Shown: positions 9,801 through 17,666 of the stretch, piece by piece | Layout: the number at the start of each line of letters is the position of its first letter | Numbering within the stretch: position 1 is the stretch's first letter | Assembly: GCA_051439375.1 (NCBI GenBank) | Contig: JBFRWB010000210.1 | Coordinates: 20,766 to 84,765 of the forward strand | Direction of reading: 5' to 3' | Source: JBGTGT01 sp051439375 | Lineage (GTDB): Bacteria; Cyanobacteriota; Cyanobacteriia; Cyanobacteriales; Microcystaceae | DNA length: 64,000 nt | Position numbers and translations under genes: made by a program | Notes under the pieces: generated by a model | What the model was told of the DNA's origin: nothing | What the model saw: only the letters and a program-made list of their open reading frames with translations | The model's database searches: none

Positions 9801-11419
9801 CCATTTCCTAAGCTGGAATCCGTTTCAATAGCTTTATTGACTGTTATTTGACCCCTTGAGTCTAAAAACACATTTCCTGCATTACCACTAAAATGACTGG
9901 TATCAATTCCATTACTAAATAACCCATCCTCTCCTAATAATATATTTCCTCCTAATAAATTATTATTAGGCTCATATTGATTAGTTAGTATTACTATTCC
10001 CTCATTAGCACTAATCAAAATAGACCCTATTGTAATATCAGCAACTGTTGGAGACGTTGAATTATTCATAGGAGGAGCAACGTTATTAAATGCTTCATCC
10101 AAAAAAGACCCAGACGTTCCATCTGTACCCAATGGTGTACCAATTTTATCAGGATTCATTCCTGCACGAATATCTAAAGTCGGTTGTATTGTTCCATCAA
10201 TTTCTACAGTTGTACCATCTGATAAAGTTATTTCCCCCTGAATTGCATTACCCGTTGTATCAGCACCTGTAATTAGGATAGTATCAATATCAACTGAACT
10301 GCCAGATAAAATGTGTAAAGATGTTCCAGAATAAGCAAAAAACTTGACATCTCCCTGAGAACGAATAATGGGATCATTGGGACTATATAAACCACCTAAT
10401 TCTCCATCTAATTGTTCAATGGTAAAGCTTCCCCCACTATAATAATGAGCATCTCCTGCAACCGTATTTGCTGAACGGAATACCATATCTGCACCAGAAA
10501 ATAAGATGCTTTGGGGATGATTCAAAGCAAATATATCAATCAGTTGATTTCCTTGTATGGTTAAATCTTTTCCTGATACAATCTGCACGGGACTTAAAAC
10601 AGAATCCCTGATTTTAACTGTGTTTTGTGCGGTTAGGTTTAAATCTTCTATTGCACCTATTTTTGCCTCTTCAATTACTATATTATTGTCTGCGGTTAAC
10701 GTTAAATTTTCGCCTAATAAAGAAACCTTATCAGATGTTCCATTGATAATAATATTACCTGCATTAATTCCCCTTGCATCCAAATTAATATCACCTGTTA
10801 ACGCCGTTAATGAGCCATTATTAACAATATCTGACGCAATAAAACTTAAATTTCTACTAACCGCTAAATCGCCTTGATTATATATCTTACCAGTAGGATC
10901 GCCTTCAAAGACTAACCCAACGAGAACAGGAACATCTATGGTTAATAAAGGGATACCTTGAGGGTTAACCGCACTAAATTGATTCCCATCAGGAAAGCGA
11001 ATACTATCGCTTGTCGTAACAACAAATGAGCCCGAAATATCTAAACTTGCATTCTGTCCAAATACCACCCCGTGGGGGTTCATAAAAACTAAATTAGCGT
11101 CTCCCAATACCCCTAATGTTCCCATAATATTAGAGGGATTATTTCCTGTCACTCGACTAAAAATTGTTTGAATTAATGCAGGATTACTAAAATAAGCAGA
11201 ATGACCATTAGGAATACTGAAGTCTTGAAAACTATGAAATAAATTACTTCCTCTAACCGCACCTCCATCAATACGATGAAAGTTGGTGTTAGTTGAGTTA
11301 ACCACCGAATTTTCTGTCCCTAATGTTGTATCAGGAATAATCTGGGTTAACCCGTTTCCCTGATACAAAAGCGAGCCAAGACAGGTCAAAAAAACAGCTA
11401 AATAGTGTTGAGAACGCAT
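3878..11419 (-). CDS. Filamentous haemagglutinin-type exoprotein (TpsA), very large
   Basis: The 2513-residue protein has an N-terminal signal peptide followed by the two-partner-secretion domain. The characteristic block is present: IDGGAVRGSNLFHSF, NIMGTLGVLGDANLVFMNPHG and FGQNASLDISGSFV. The rest is Ser/Asn/Gly/Thr-rich beta-helix repeat with recurrent GNAG and ISLSG elements, predicting a long right-handed beta-helical adhesin. No RGD, intein or clear C-terminal toxin domain is visible; the C-terminus ends in a Cys-containing segment (QQGCQIGKQ ... QLPCQN) common in cyanobacterial members. Its partner transporter is the next gene upstream (11722-13476). Repeats in the gene are listed separately. 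Plus-strand open frames inside it are antisense shadows. Confidence 0.93.
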   Translation of the reverse strand: MRSQHYLAVFLTCLGSLLYQGNGLTQIIPDTTLGTENSVVNSTNTNFHRIDGGAVRGSNLFHSFQDFSIPNGHSAYFSNPALIQTIFSRVTGNNPSNIMGTLGVLGDANLVFMNPHGVVFGQNASLDISGSFVVTTSDSIRFPDGNQFSAVNPQGIPLLTIDVPVLVGLVFEGDPTGKIYNQGDLAVSRNLSFIASDIVNNGSLTALTGDINLDARGINAGNIIINGTSDKVSLLGENLTLTADNNIVIEEAKIGAIEDLNLTAQNTVKIRDSVLSPVQIVSGKDLTIQGNQLIDIFALNHPQSILFSGADMVFRSANTVAGDAHYYSGGSFTIEQLDGELGGLYSPNDPIIRSQGDVKFFAYSGTSLHILSGSSVDIDTILITGADTTGNAIQGEITLSDGTTVEIDGTIQPTLDIRAGMNPDKIGTPLGTDGTSGSFLDEAFNNVAPPMNNSTSPTVADITIGSILISANEGIVILTNQYEPNNNLLGGNILLGEDGLFSNGIDTSHFSGNAGNVFLDSRGQITVNKAIETDSSLGNGGDVTLLAQDDIVINSDIISSGVNAGNILIQATGDISIANSTIDTTSNGNGNGGNVSFQETNNVSLINSTINTTSINDGNAGNILINATGDISLENSLLKSDIGNNEQDESDGNVGTITLDGQSISLTNTNLQAGFFTNAKGEKGLISLHARDGILLDDSDIRADVFFGGIGDSSDVTIKANSVTIQNNSRLIATNQGNTEVLANAGNITIDGGNSLTITSDSKIVSNIGVENGNVATGNVGNIQLEAKDISISDSRIEAGVFADSIVPEVGTVNIKADNSILLNQSSILANTEGSNQANGSDVSLSATSIQLINSKIFTNSESLGDSGSINIFSNTFSLQNNSSLSSDTLGQGNSGSIEINVSDKITLSEGSLIESDVQKGAIGHSEGIIIQTNTLSLEDGSSLSTSALGEGDAGAINITANENISLSGINNLGNGSFILSDVFSNATGNSQGITIQTGTLSLNDGARISATTRGEGDSGKINITANESISLSGKDSIGLESRILSEVRTIEESTAMGDSQGITIQTNTLSLNDGARISASTNGDGDAGTINITANESISLSGVNSGSLGSFIQSQVETGATGNSQGISIETNTLTLTDGARISATTRGDGEAGAINITANESISLTGVENVSTEFNSRISANTRRTGNANNITINTPQLTLSEGAIITAQTSSSGNSGTITIEGANIVNLGTDTSLIVETSGSGKPGNINLNTNTLTIGEDAQLSATATDTSTNTEGGGSINLNANTINVSGELGIFAETNSIAPAGNLIINPNNSNTLNLTFTDEGFISASTTSQGNGGNIDITAPQLIDISGEGTVSVTTSGRGNAGRITIDSQQLNFSNGLEITASTTGQGNAGDIVLKGNRISLDNTQINAFTDKEGVAGNILISNQDNTNAEQVTLNNQSTLSTEIQANSILPNNHPLSNIDIKTDNLTVNSSIIRTSTDGQGNAGNITIPNAQTINLNQSRINASTSGKGNAGAINLTASDSISLSGQNTEGEISIIVSEVESGGQGNSEGINITTNSLFLDDGAVISASTSGKGNAGAISINATDTISLLGSNSEERGSTIVSRIREEGQGNSEGINITTSSLFLDNGAVISASTSGKGNAGLININAINTISLSGFDRAGRRSVIVSEVQSEGQGNSQGININTNSLSLDNGTVISASTSGQGNAGAINITTADSISLSGFDRSGRISAIFSQVRRGAEGNSEGITINTNSLFLNDGAVISASTFSRGNAGAININAADTISFSGVNQLDLETTGSGVFSIVDLGAEGNSEGINITATSLLLNDGARIAATARGQGNAGTINLDISQNISLSGVENNGQGSQILSQTEGVGQANNITIITPQLNLTDGATISAKTDSAGNSGTITIQEADIVNLGANTNLTVETSGSGKPGNINISANTLNLENNAQLSATATSTSTNTEGGGSINLNTSFLNISGQLGIFAETQGQSPAGNLTVSPYNNNPNLNIRFVNNGFISAKTTSVGEGGDIFITAPQTIDIRGMGQITVETSGSGSAGIIEIISPTINLAEGLEISASTTGTGNAGNLNLSGNIINLNQTEITASTTSSGNAGEITLNATDTINLDTNSTINSRAELGATGDGGNINLQTPNLSLNNQSQISTSSQGGNTADAGTINLNSNQTTLNNASQIAATTSGGKGGNINLNGDDLNLTQGSQIRTTTEGENDAGDINVILNESLIISGDNSGIFADSGLNAQGNSGNIFIDPPLVFLSDNATISVNNQGQGIGGNLTLFADNLILDQATILAQTASNTGGNITLNITDTLLMTSNSEISATAGTSQSGGDGGNIIINAAQIFSNLYGNNRITANAFTGNGGNIVITADTLYGFIIGDAAFPISTITASSNFGFDGNIILNTPDINPLQGIETLPETNINPQVQQGCQIGKQATTEFYVLGKGGISLLSDALLTPNGYSEMELIPLTDTSLSHHQENLQFFSFNSNLLQLPCQN
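6081..6860. repeat. Exact-period 195-bp tandem repeats inside the exoprotein gene
   Basis: A recurring landmark (CCTGCATT or a close variant) begins at 6081, 6276, 6471, 6666 and 6861, a strict 195-base period. Each unit encodes 65 residues (pattern GAVISASTSGKGNAG followed by an ISLSG or similar strand and EGQGNSEGI). Units are similar but not identical. A less exact unit of 204 bases precedes the array from 5877. The period in codons keeps the frame, so unit gain or loss would change protein length without frameshift. Confidence 0.9.
7959..8555. repeat. Second array of 195/207-bp repeats in the exoprotein gene
   Basis: Landmarks CCTGC/CCTGA fall at 7959, 8154, 8361 and 8556, giving spacings of 195, 207 and 195 bases. 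The encoded units share the pattern DGARISAxTxGDGxAGxINITANESISLSG in variants. This array is a divergent paralogue of the one at 6081-6860. The two lie in a gene that also contains a larger internal duplication offset by 2076 bases (matching blocks starting at 5505 and 7581). Confidence 0.8.
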
Positions 11420-11721
11420 TGAGCAGTTACAGTTATATTTTTATATTTATCAGGTATTCTAGCGCAGGTTTTTGGATTGGGATCAATGTAACGAAAATTT
11501 AATAAATCATGAATTATAAATTATAAATTATAAATCAAAATATCAAGATGTAATTCCTTTTTAAATCCTCTCACTTTAGGGAGAGGTAAAACTTTTGACT
11601 TTTGAAGGCGGATTGTGTTATTTATCAATTAAGATAAACAATTATTACTCGCCTAACCCACCCTACACAAAAGTTACTTTTAGGTTTGTTGGGTTTCGTT
11701 CCTCAACCCAACCTACGTTTG
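11420..11721. other. 302-bp intergenic region between exoprotein and transporter genes
   Basis: This gap contains an AT-rich direct repeat (ATTATAA units around 11510-11535) and a partial GGTGGGTTAGGC-type sequence (reverse strand near 11650-11667). It also holds a full copy of a dispersed hairpin element at 11688-11717. The leader of the exoprotein gene lies at its left edge. No real gene is seen; an open frame starting at 11595 on the plus strand runs antisense into the transporter gene and has no family features. Confidence 0.6.
11688..11717 (-). repeat. Dispersed hairpin element, copy 1
   Basis: On the minus strand this reads GTTGGGTT, a short loop GAGGAACGA, then AACCCAAC. It forms an 8-bp stem preceded by CGTAG. 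It lies just past the stop codon of the transporter gene. Two further copies occur at 38915-38947 and 39442-39471, also at 3' ends of minus-strand genes. It could work as a transcript-end or mRNA-stabilising hairpin. Confidence 0.75.
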
Positions 11722-13476
11722 TTAGAATCTGCCGTATTGTACTCGAAAATACAAGCCATTTTCATTCCATGATTGTTGTCTTCTCTCAAAATCAGTTAAA
11801 GGAATTCCCCAATCAATTCGAGCATTAAAATCACCTAACTGCCATAATAATCCAAATCCTAATGATAACAAACTATTATTCCTTGGGTTCGGTAAATCTG
11901 TATTCCAACCCAGTCCATAATCAATAAAAGGAACAAATTGTAAAACCCCTTCTTGGTTTCCATCAGGAATTCTTAAAATAGGTAACCTGACTTCTGTGGT
12001 GGCAAAAAATCCGTTGTCAGTTAATAATTGATCCTGTCGATATCCTCTCACACTTCCTAACCCTCCCGTTGAAAATTGTTCAATGGGTAATAACGGACGG
12101 TCAGCCAACTGCACATTACTCCTCACTAACCATAACGTATCATCTGCTAAAAATTTAACATATTGTCCCTGTCCTCGCCATGACACAAATTGACTATCTG
12201 CTACATCAATCTCAGCCACTTGGGGACTAATGGTAGAACCAAACGCATCTAAACCCATACTGAATTGGGAACGAAAAGCAATAATTTCCGTTGCACTTTG
12301 TTGGGTATAATTTTGAGAAAATCGTAAGGCAAAAACACGGGTATTTCCTAACACATCCGCACTCAAAGAAAAGGGAAAGGGTTCACCAAATAAAAACGAT
12401 TGAGTATTACGCCATGACCCATTCAATCCTAACGTAAATTCCCGAAAGGTTTGATTTTTAATAGAACGAATTAAAGGATAGCGTATAGTAACATCATAAG
12501 CATCATAATTTGAAGTAATATCAGGCCGTTGGCCATCTTGGTCAATATCATCAAAGGGAGGTTCTATAATTGCGCTATCATTATAAACATAATCAAAGCG
12601 TATGGTTGCGTTATCTGCGGTAAAAGGAATTTCATAAGATACTTGGGGGCGATCGCTACCATCGGTGTTAAGATAACTAAGACGGATTTTATCACCCAAT
12701 CCTAGTACATTATCGTAATTAAACGCTGCACCCCGTTCAAAGCTTCCCACACTGGGAGAACGACCATTATCCAGTAAAAAACCCAAACTTAAGGGATTAT
12801 TCGGTTGATAAGTAACGATTAATTGGCTACTATTGGGTTCAATTCCTTGGGTTAAGGTTGCAGAAACCTGCTTAATTAAAGGATCTAATTGGAGCAATTG
12901 CAGTGCTTCTAGGAGATTATCTACATTTAAGGGTTTATTTTCCCTAACTTTCAGCCTTTTTCTGACATAACTATCAAATCGGGTATCTAAAACATTTTCA
13001 TCTTGGATGGTAACGTCAATTCGTTCTAATATGCCCTCAATTACTTGAACTTTAACAATTCCCTCCCCTTTTTGTCGGGTTTCTTCGGGAATTACCACAA
13101 TTGCACCAGAAGTTTTATATCCCTGTTGTGCGTAGTATTCAGCGACTTGGGACGCAATTTGTAACAAGTCTGAAAATTCAATAGATTTATTTTCAATGGC
13201 AGAAATTGGAATATTATCCGATAAAACGGTTATTTTTTCTAATTCTGACGTTTGAATGACTGTATTATTAATAAGCTCAATTTGAGTCACTTTAATACTA
13301 CCAATGGGAGCAGTCATCGGGGAAGGGGTAAAGGGGGGAAGTTGTAGGGGAGACTCAGACGGAGGTAAAGGAGTTTCAGGTAAATCGGGTTGGGGAGGTT
13401 GCGGTAAAGTCTGAGAAAGGGTAGAAGAACATAAGGCTAAAAATAGAGCGATTTGAGTAGCTATTCTTAAAATCAT
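11722..13476 (-). CDS. TpsB outer-membrane transporter (ShlB/FhaC/HecB family)
   Basis: The 584-residue protein has an N-terminal signal peptide, a Pro-rich linker (about 22-55), POTRA-type periplasmic domains (about 60-220) and a 16-strand beta-barrel region to the end. The ShlB/FhaC signature around SVRGYRQDQLLTDNG (barrel loop carrying the conserved VRGY motif) is present, as is a C-terminal aromatic residue (VQYGRF) typical of outer-membrane barrels. It should export the adjacent haemagglutinin-type protein across the outer membrane. The ATG lies 53 bases after the DUF928 gene on the same strand. The plus-strand frame at 11595-11828 that overlaps its 3' end is a shadow. Confidence 0.92.
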   Translation of the reverse strand: MILRIATQIALFLALCSSTLSQTLPQPPQPDLPETPLPPSESPLQLPPFTPSPMTAPIGSIKVTQIELINNTVIQTSELEKITVLSDNIPISAIENKSIEFSDLLQIASQVAEYYAQQGYKTSGAIVVIPEETRQKGEGIVKVQVIEGILERIDVTIQDENVLDTRFDSYVRKRLKVRENKPLNVDNLLEALQLLQLDPLIKQVSATLTQGIEPNSSQLIVTYQPNNPLSLGFLLDNGRSPSVGSFERGAAFNYDNVLGLGDKIRLSYLNTDGSDRPQVSYEIPFTADNATIRFDYVYNDSAIIEPPFDDIDQDGQRPDITSNYDAYDVTIRYPLIRSIKNQTFREFTLGLNGSWRNTQSFLFGEPFPFSLSADVLGNTRVFALRFSQNYTQQSATEIIAFRSQFSMGLDAFGSTISPQVAEIDVADSQFVSWRGQGQYVKFLADDTLWLVRSNVQLADRPLLPIEQFSTGGLGSVRGYRQDQLLTDNGFFATTEVRLPILRIPDGNQEGVLQFVPFIDYGLGWNTDLPNPRNNSLLSLGFGLLWQLGDFNARIDWGIPLTDFERRQQSWNENGLYFRVQYGRF

Positions 13477-13529
13477 GGGTTTAAGAAATTTAGGGAGTCA
13501 GAAGTTACAGGAGAATTAAGTAAGTATAA

Positions 13530-14264
13530 CTATTCTCTGTTCTCTGTTTCACTATCTTGGGTATTAAAATCAATAAAATAAATCGGTTTGTTTGCTAAAT
13601 TAGCCGCATCAATCTGTTCTAAAAAACGTTCCCATTCTAATTGAATAGCGGGATCATTAGGGTTTTGACTGCGTTGTTTAGCTAAATTATAAAGTAAATT
13701 GTGCCATCTATTTTTTTGAGAATTATCAACTACTTGAAACCAACCATTTAAAGCAATGCTAGTTTTATTTTGACAGGAAATTTTAATAAACCAATGGTAA
13801 TTGTTTCCAACCTCTAAAATGTTCTCTAAATTCTTACGAAAAGTAAGACTAACAATTCCTGCTGAATTAGATAAAGCAATAGATTGTTTTGGATAAATTC
13901 GCACTTTTTCATCCTCGCTATTAATCCAAAACTTTACTTCTTCAATCTGAGAAATATCATCGGGAAAATATAATAAAAGCGTAAAAGAATCGGCTAAAGT
14001 TAAGGGAGGATGGGGATTATTACGCTCAGGAATTAAAGCTGTCAGTTGTCCCTCTTTGGCCTGACAAGTATTCGGTTCTTGACTTAATCCTCCCCCCGGA
14101 CGAGTCTTATTATTTGGGGGAGGATCTTTAGCGACAGACGGTAAACTTTCTGAGTTTGGAGAAGGTTTGGGGCTCGGTTGAGACGTAGGTGTTTGAGCGA
14201 ATAAAGTAGGAGGATAACTTAGGAGTAAGTTGAAAAGTAAGTAAAGGTAAGCGATGGGTTTCAT
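13530..14264 (-). CDS. DUF928 family secreted protein
   Basis: The 244-residue protein has a signal peptide (MKPIAYLYLLFNLLLSYPPTLFA) and a low-complexity Pro/Ser segment (about 25-55). The DUF928 core follows, with GGGLSQEPNTCQ, then LTALIPERN, PPLTLADSFTLLLYFPD and a beta-rich middle. DUF928 proteins are cyanobacterial, of unknown function, and commonly accompany CHAT, CHASE2 and two-partner-secretion genes, as here. The two Cys (in NTCQ and KISCQN) could pair after export. It lies between the CHASE2 and transporter genes, same strand. Confidence 0.85.
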   Translation of the reverse strand: MKPIAYLYLLFNLLLSYPPTLFAQTPTSQPSPKPSPNSESLPSVAKDPPPNNKTRPGGGLSQEPNTCQAKEGQLTALIPERNNPHPPLTLADSFTLLLYFPDDISQIEEVKFWINSEDEKVRIYPKQSIALSNSAGIVSLTFRKNLENILEVGNNYHWFIKISCQNKTSIALNGWFQVVDNSQKNRWHNLLYNLAKQRSQNPNDPAIQLEWERFLEQIDAANLANKPIYFIDFNTQDSETENRE

Positions 14265-14348
14265 AAGATAAATTGATTGCTGAGAACTTAATAAATATAG
14301 AGGGTAAGGTAGAAAAATTGGCGAGTTAACTAAACTAAATAATAAAAA

Positions 14349-16622
14349 TTACGATATTTGCTCACCCCATAGATTTTTATTAGGAAGAGATGGCATAAAT
14401 AATATACCTAAAATTAATAAAAGTGCTAATTGAGTCGGTAACCAAGGTAACCACCAACCATTGGTTAATGAAAAGCGAACAACAAGATATAAAATTAAAG
14501 ATAGAAGACCGATAGATAAAACACTACTTAAAATAGCGTATTTAGGAGAATAGGTTTTCAATCCCCAAAGGAGAATTCCTGTTACCATTGACCAAATTAA
14601 CACCCAAATTCCCTCTCCCCATTGAGGAAAAACCTTAATCAGCGATCGCTCATCTAACACCGCACTAATCATCTGACTCACCATATTAGCGTGAACCCAA
14701 ACCCCCGGTAATCGACCTATGGGTGTATCAATTTCATCAACCATGACACGGGAAGAAGTATAACCCAGTAGAATAATTTTATCTTCTAGATAGTCCCCCG
14801 AAAATTGCTCATCAAGGAGATCAGATAAGGTTATTCTTTGTCCAACTTGACGGTTTGAACGATAATTAACCATTACCTGATTCACATTTCCCTCTAGATT
14901 TTGATACCCCCCAAACCGCTTAGTTAATTTGGGAAACGTTACCTTTCCAAATTGCCATTCTCCTTGTTTTGTTATGTCCAAAGGCTGAATATTTTCTTTT
15001 CTTAAATAGCGATAGGCTAATTGCCAACTAAAACTATAAGGCGTTGCACATAATGAGGGATTATCATCTAAACTGGGGTGATAAGTCATTAACTGACGAC
15101 GCACTTTATTATCCGCATCTAACATTAAATCACTAAAACCCAGTTGCTGCATTGGAAGCTCAGGATGGGGTTGATAGCTATCACTAGAATTGCTATAAGA
15201 ACAAACAGGAATGATATGGGAATGTTGGATAAAAAAAGTAATGAGTTTGTCTCTTTCTTCGGTTTGATTATCATTTCTGTGAATGTCCATCCCAATGACG
15301 CTGGGATTATAGGTATTTAATTTTGCGATCGCAGTTTGTAAAATATTATCAGGAATCAGGGGGTTGCGGTAGCGATCTAGGTCGTTATCTGTAATCTCAA
15401 CAACAGTAATACGTTCATCAATTAACTCAGGTGGCCGTTGCTGCATTAATGTATCATAAGCAGTTAATTCTAGTCCTTGAAATATCCCCATCCAACGCAA
15501 TGACATAATGATTCCTGTGGTTAAGAGACTCTTTCCCAGTATTTTAGTCAATGCTTGATGAGGAGCGTCTATTTTCTCCCAGATAGGAGATGGCGTATCA
15601 GGTTTATGATAAATTAGGGGAAGCCATGTCGCACAGGGAAATTCCTTTTCTAACCATTCTAATTTTTTTTTAGCTTTATATAAAGCAATCTCAAAAGGTT
15701 GTCCTTGAGTAAAGCTTTCGAGAAAATAAACTAAGAAATGATGCGCCACTTTATCAGGGATTAATTCCCTCATAACAATTGTATAAGGAATTTCCAAAAC
15801 TTCTAACTGTTTAGCTAACCCAACGCCATCACAAGAATTAAAGATTGCTACTTTTAAGCCGTTTTTTTGTGCTTCTTTCATGGCATTTTCTACTTCATCA
15901 ATGCTTAAAGATTCTTGTGAATTAAGATAAATACGTCCTGTGTCTCCTTTCGTTTCACTATGGCCAGCAAAAAAGATTAAATCCCATGATTCGTTCCACA
16001 AATGTTCATTTAATTTCTCCAAAGAAGGTTCATAAAGAAATTTTATTTGTTGCTTTGTCCATTTTTCTAAGAATTTACGATCCTTTGTTACATCAATCTC
16101 TTTTTGATACCCTAAAATAGCGAGAACTCGTTTAATCTTAGGTGGCTGGAATGTTTTTTGACGGTTAAATTCAAGGGGAGAGAATGTTACCACAAATTTA
16201 TCAATTTTTGCAAATAAGTCCCACTTTTCCCAAGGTAATTTTAGCAGTTGATTATCATTGGTTTGAATAATTAACTGATGTTTTTTTCCCTCTCGTAATT
16301 GTTCGCGGATACTCTGATCAATCTCTTGAAAAAGGGGGTGATTCAACCATTCATTAAAGTCCCTAATTAATTGTTGAGTAGAAGCCTTACCATCAAATTG
16401 CTGTGTTCCTACATCAATTTCTAGTGGTTGAATCCCTCGATGATAAGGCGCATAAAACTTACGATAACCTTGCCAATGTTTAGTTAATTGTTGATCTAGA
16501 TTAGAATTAACTTGCAAAGTTCCCAGTTTTTCAACGTAGGATTGATTCGAGTCAATTTCTAGACACACTCGAAATCCCTTCTCTGACAAGTTTCCATCTA
16601 ATTTCAAATAAATGGTAATCAT
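14349..16622 (-). CDS. CHAT domain + CHASE2 sensor membrane protein
   Basis: The 757-residue protein has an N-terminal CHAT-type caspase-like domain (about 1-345) with His221 (FFAGHSETKGD) and Cys264 (FNSCDGVG). A CHASE2 extracytoplasmic sensor domain follows (about 370-655; the block AYDTLMQQRPP and VVEITDNDL is typical), then three membrane segments near the C-terminus (about 665-745). The topology suggests a cytoplasmic peptidase controlled by an external signal. It is 84 bases upstream of DUF928 and 19 bases downstream of the DUF1822 gene, so it belongs to the cassette. The fusion is known in cyanobacteria, but I know of no substrate. Confidence 0.87.
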   Translation of the reverse strand: MITIYLKLDGNLSEKGFRVCLEIDSNQSYVEKLGTLQVNSNLDQQLTKHWQGYRKFYAPYHRGIQPLEIDVGTQQFDGKASTQQLIRDFNEWLNHPLFQEIDQSIREQLREGKKHQLIIQTNDNQLLKLPWEKWDLFAKIDKFVVTFSPLEFNRQKTFQPPKIKRVLAILGYQKEIDVTKDRKFLEKWTKQQIKFLYEPSLEKLNEHLWNESWDLIFFAGHSETKGDTGRIYLNSQESLSIDEVENAMKEAQKNGLKVAIFNSCDGVGLAKQLEVLEIPYTIVMRELIPDKVAHHFLVYFLESFTQGQPFEIALYKAKKKLEWLEKEFPCATWLPLIYHKPDTPSPIWEKIDAPHQALTKILGKSLLTTGIIMSLRWMGIFQGLELTAYDTLMQQRPPELIDERITVVEITDNDLDRYRNPLIPDNILQTAIAKLNTYNPSVIGMDIHRNDNQTEERDKLITFFIQHSHIIPVCSYSNSSDSYQPHPELPMQQLGFSDLMLDADNKVRRQLMTYHPSLDDNPSLCATPYSFSWQLAYRYLRKENIQPLDITKQGEWQFGKVTFPKLTKRFGGYQNLEGNVNQVMVNYRSNRQVGQRITLSDLLDEQFSGDYLEDKIILLGYTSSRVMVDEIDTPIGRLPGVWVHANMVSQMISAVLDERSLIKVFPQWGEGIWVLIWSMVTGILLWGLKTYSPKYAILSSVLSIGLLSLILYLVVRFSLTNGWWLPWLPTQLALLLILGILFMPSLPNKNLWGEQIS

Positions 16623-16641
16623 TGTTAGCTTGTATCCTCAC

Positions 16642-17577
16642 TTATATGATAAATTTTTCTTGACAACTATCTGATTGATAGGTAACTTCAGCAAAAACCT
16701 GATCTCCTTCCGATGCTTTAAAAAGAAACCGTAAATAAGGATTACTCTCTTGAGAAATAGCTTGCATAATAGGGGTTTCTGATTCATCTAAAATTTGCAT
16801 TTTTACTCCCTTGGGTAAATGATCTTGAGTTTTGTCTGGATACACATCTATTGAAACAGTCATTGGTAAATCTTCTGTTAATTTTACAGCAACACCTAAC
16901 ACCAATGGTTTACTTAAAGACGGAAGTTGAATTAGTTTTCCTTTTTCAATCCACTTTGTAGCGTCGGATTCTGGAGAATATCTCACAGCAACGGGCGATA
17001 TTTTAGGATTAACTAATTCAGAAAGTTCTTGCCATTCTTGAGTAATTATTTCCTGCAACCATTGACCTAAACAAGTCAGAGGAGAAGGAGCGAGTTTTTC
17101 CCAAAGTTTATCAAGTGATTGGAAAGCAGAAAGGTCAACTTTTTCTGAATTAACGCTCTCTAAAAAGCCAATGATCTGAGCTTCCGTTAAGGATTGATTG
17201 AACTGAACGGCAACATAACCAATGCGATCTTGCCATGTTTCTGCTGGAATATAACAAGTTTTGTGATTAGGTAAAACGGGTCGGCATTCAAGTTTTCCTT
17301 GATTTAAAACTTCTAATTCTGCTAGATTTGCCAAGGTTTGATAAATTGGCAATTGTTTGATATCTTTACTTTTGCTAGTTGGAATTGACAAACAACTTAG
17401 ATAATAATCTACTGCGTAAACTGCCAAACAATTTAGATAGGTTTCTTTGGCTTTCTGGGGATGTTTTTGCCCTTGATAAAATTGTTGCGCCGCTTGATGA
17501 GCCAACCGAGTTAGGGGAACAGAAAAAGAGGATAAAGTCATGGGGTTAACCTTTAAGGTGATTGAGGGAATAGACAT
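16642..17577 (-). CDS. DUF1822 family protein
   Basis: The 311-residue soluble protein matches the DUF1822 pattern. It starts with an N-terminal helix with AHQAAQQFYQGQKHPQKAKETYLNCLAVYAV in abbreviated form (residues about 27-55), a CRPVLPN segment, and GYVAVQFNQSLTEAQIIGF. It ends with a beta-rich domain that carries VKLTEDLPMTVSIDVYP. DUF1822 is a cyanobacterial family without known activity. It typically sits between a sigma-70-like gene and a CHASE2/CHAT gene, as here. It may act as a regulatory partner of the sigma-like protein, which is an inference from context only. Confidence 0.83.
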   Translation of the reverse strand: MSIPSITLKVNPMTLSSFSVPLTRLAHQAAQQFYQGQKHPQKAKETYLNCLAVYAVDYYLSCLSIPTSKSKDIKQLPIYQTLANLAELEVLNQGKLECRPVLPNHKTCYIPAETWQDRIGYVAVQFNQSLTEAQIIGFLESVNSEKVDLSAFQSLDKLWEKLAPSPLTCLGQWLQEIITQEWQELSELVNPKISPVAVRYSPESDATKWIEKGKLIQLPSLSKPLVLGVAVKLTEDLPMTVSIDVYPDKTQDHLPKGVKMQILDESETPIMQAISQESNPYLRFLFKASEGDQVFAEVTYQSDSCQEKFII

Positions 17578-17666
17578 ACAAACAAGAAAAAAAGACTCAT
17601 ATAAAAGTCAATTATTTAGCTGCTATAGGAAGGTATAAATTACGATTTGATCAACAAATATATAAT

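Noticed and set aside
11595..11828. 77-residue plus-strand open frame between exoprotein and transporter genes
   Set aside because: It spans a dispersed hairpin element and then runs antisense into the transporter gene; the encoded sequence has no family signal.
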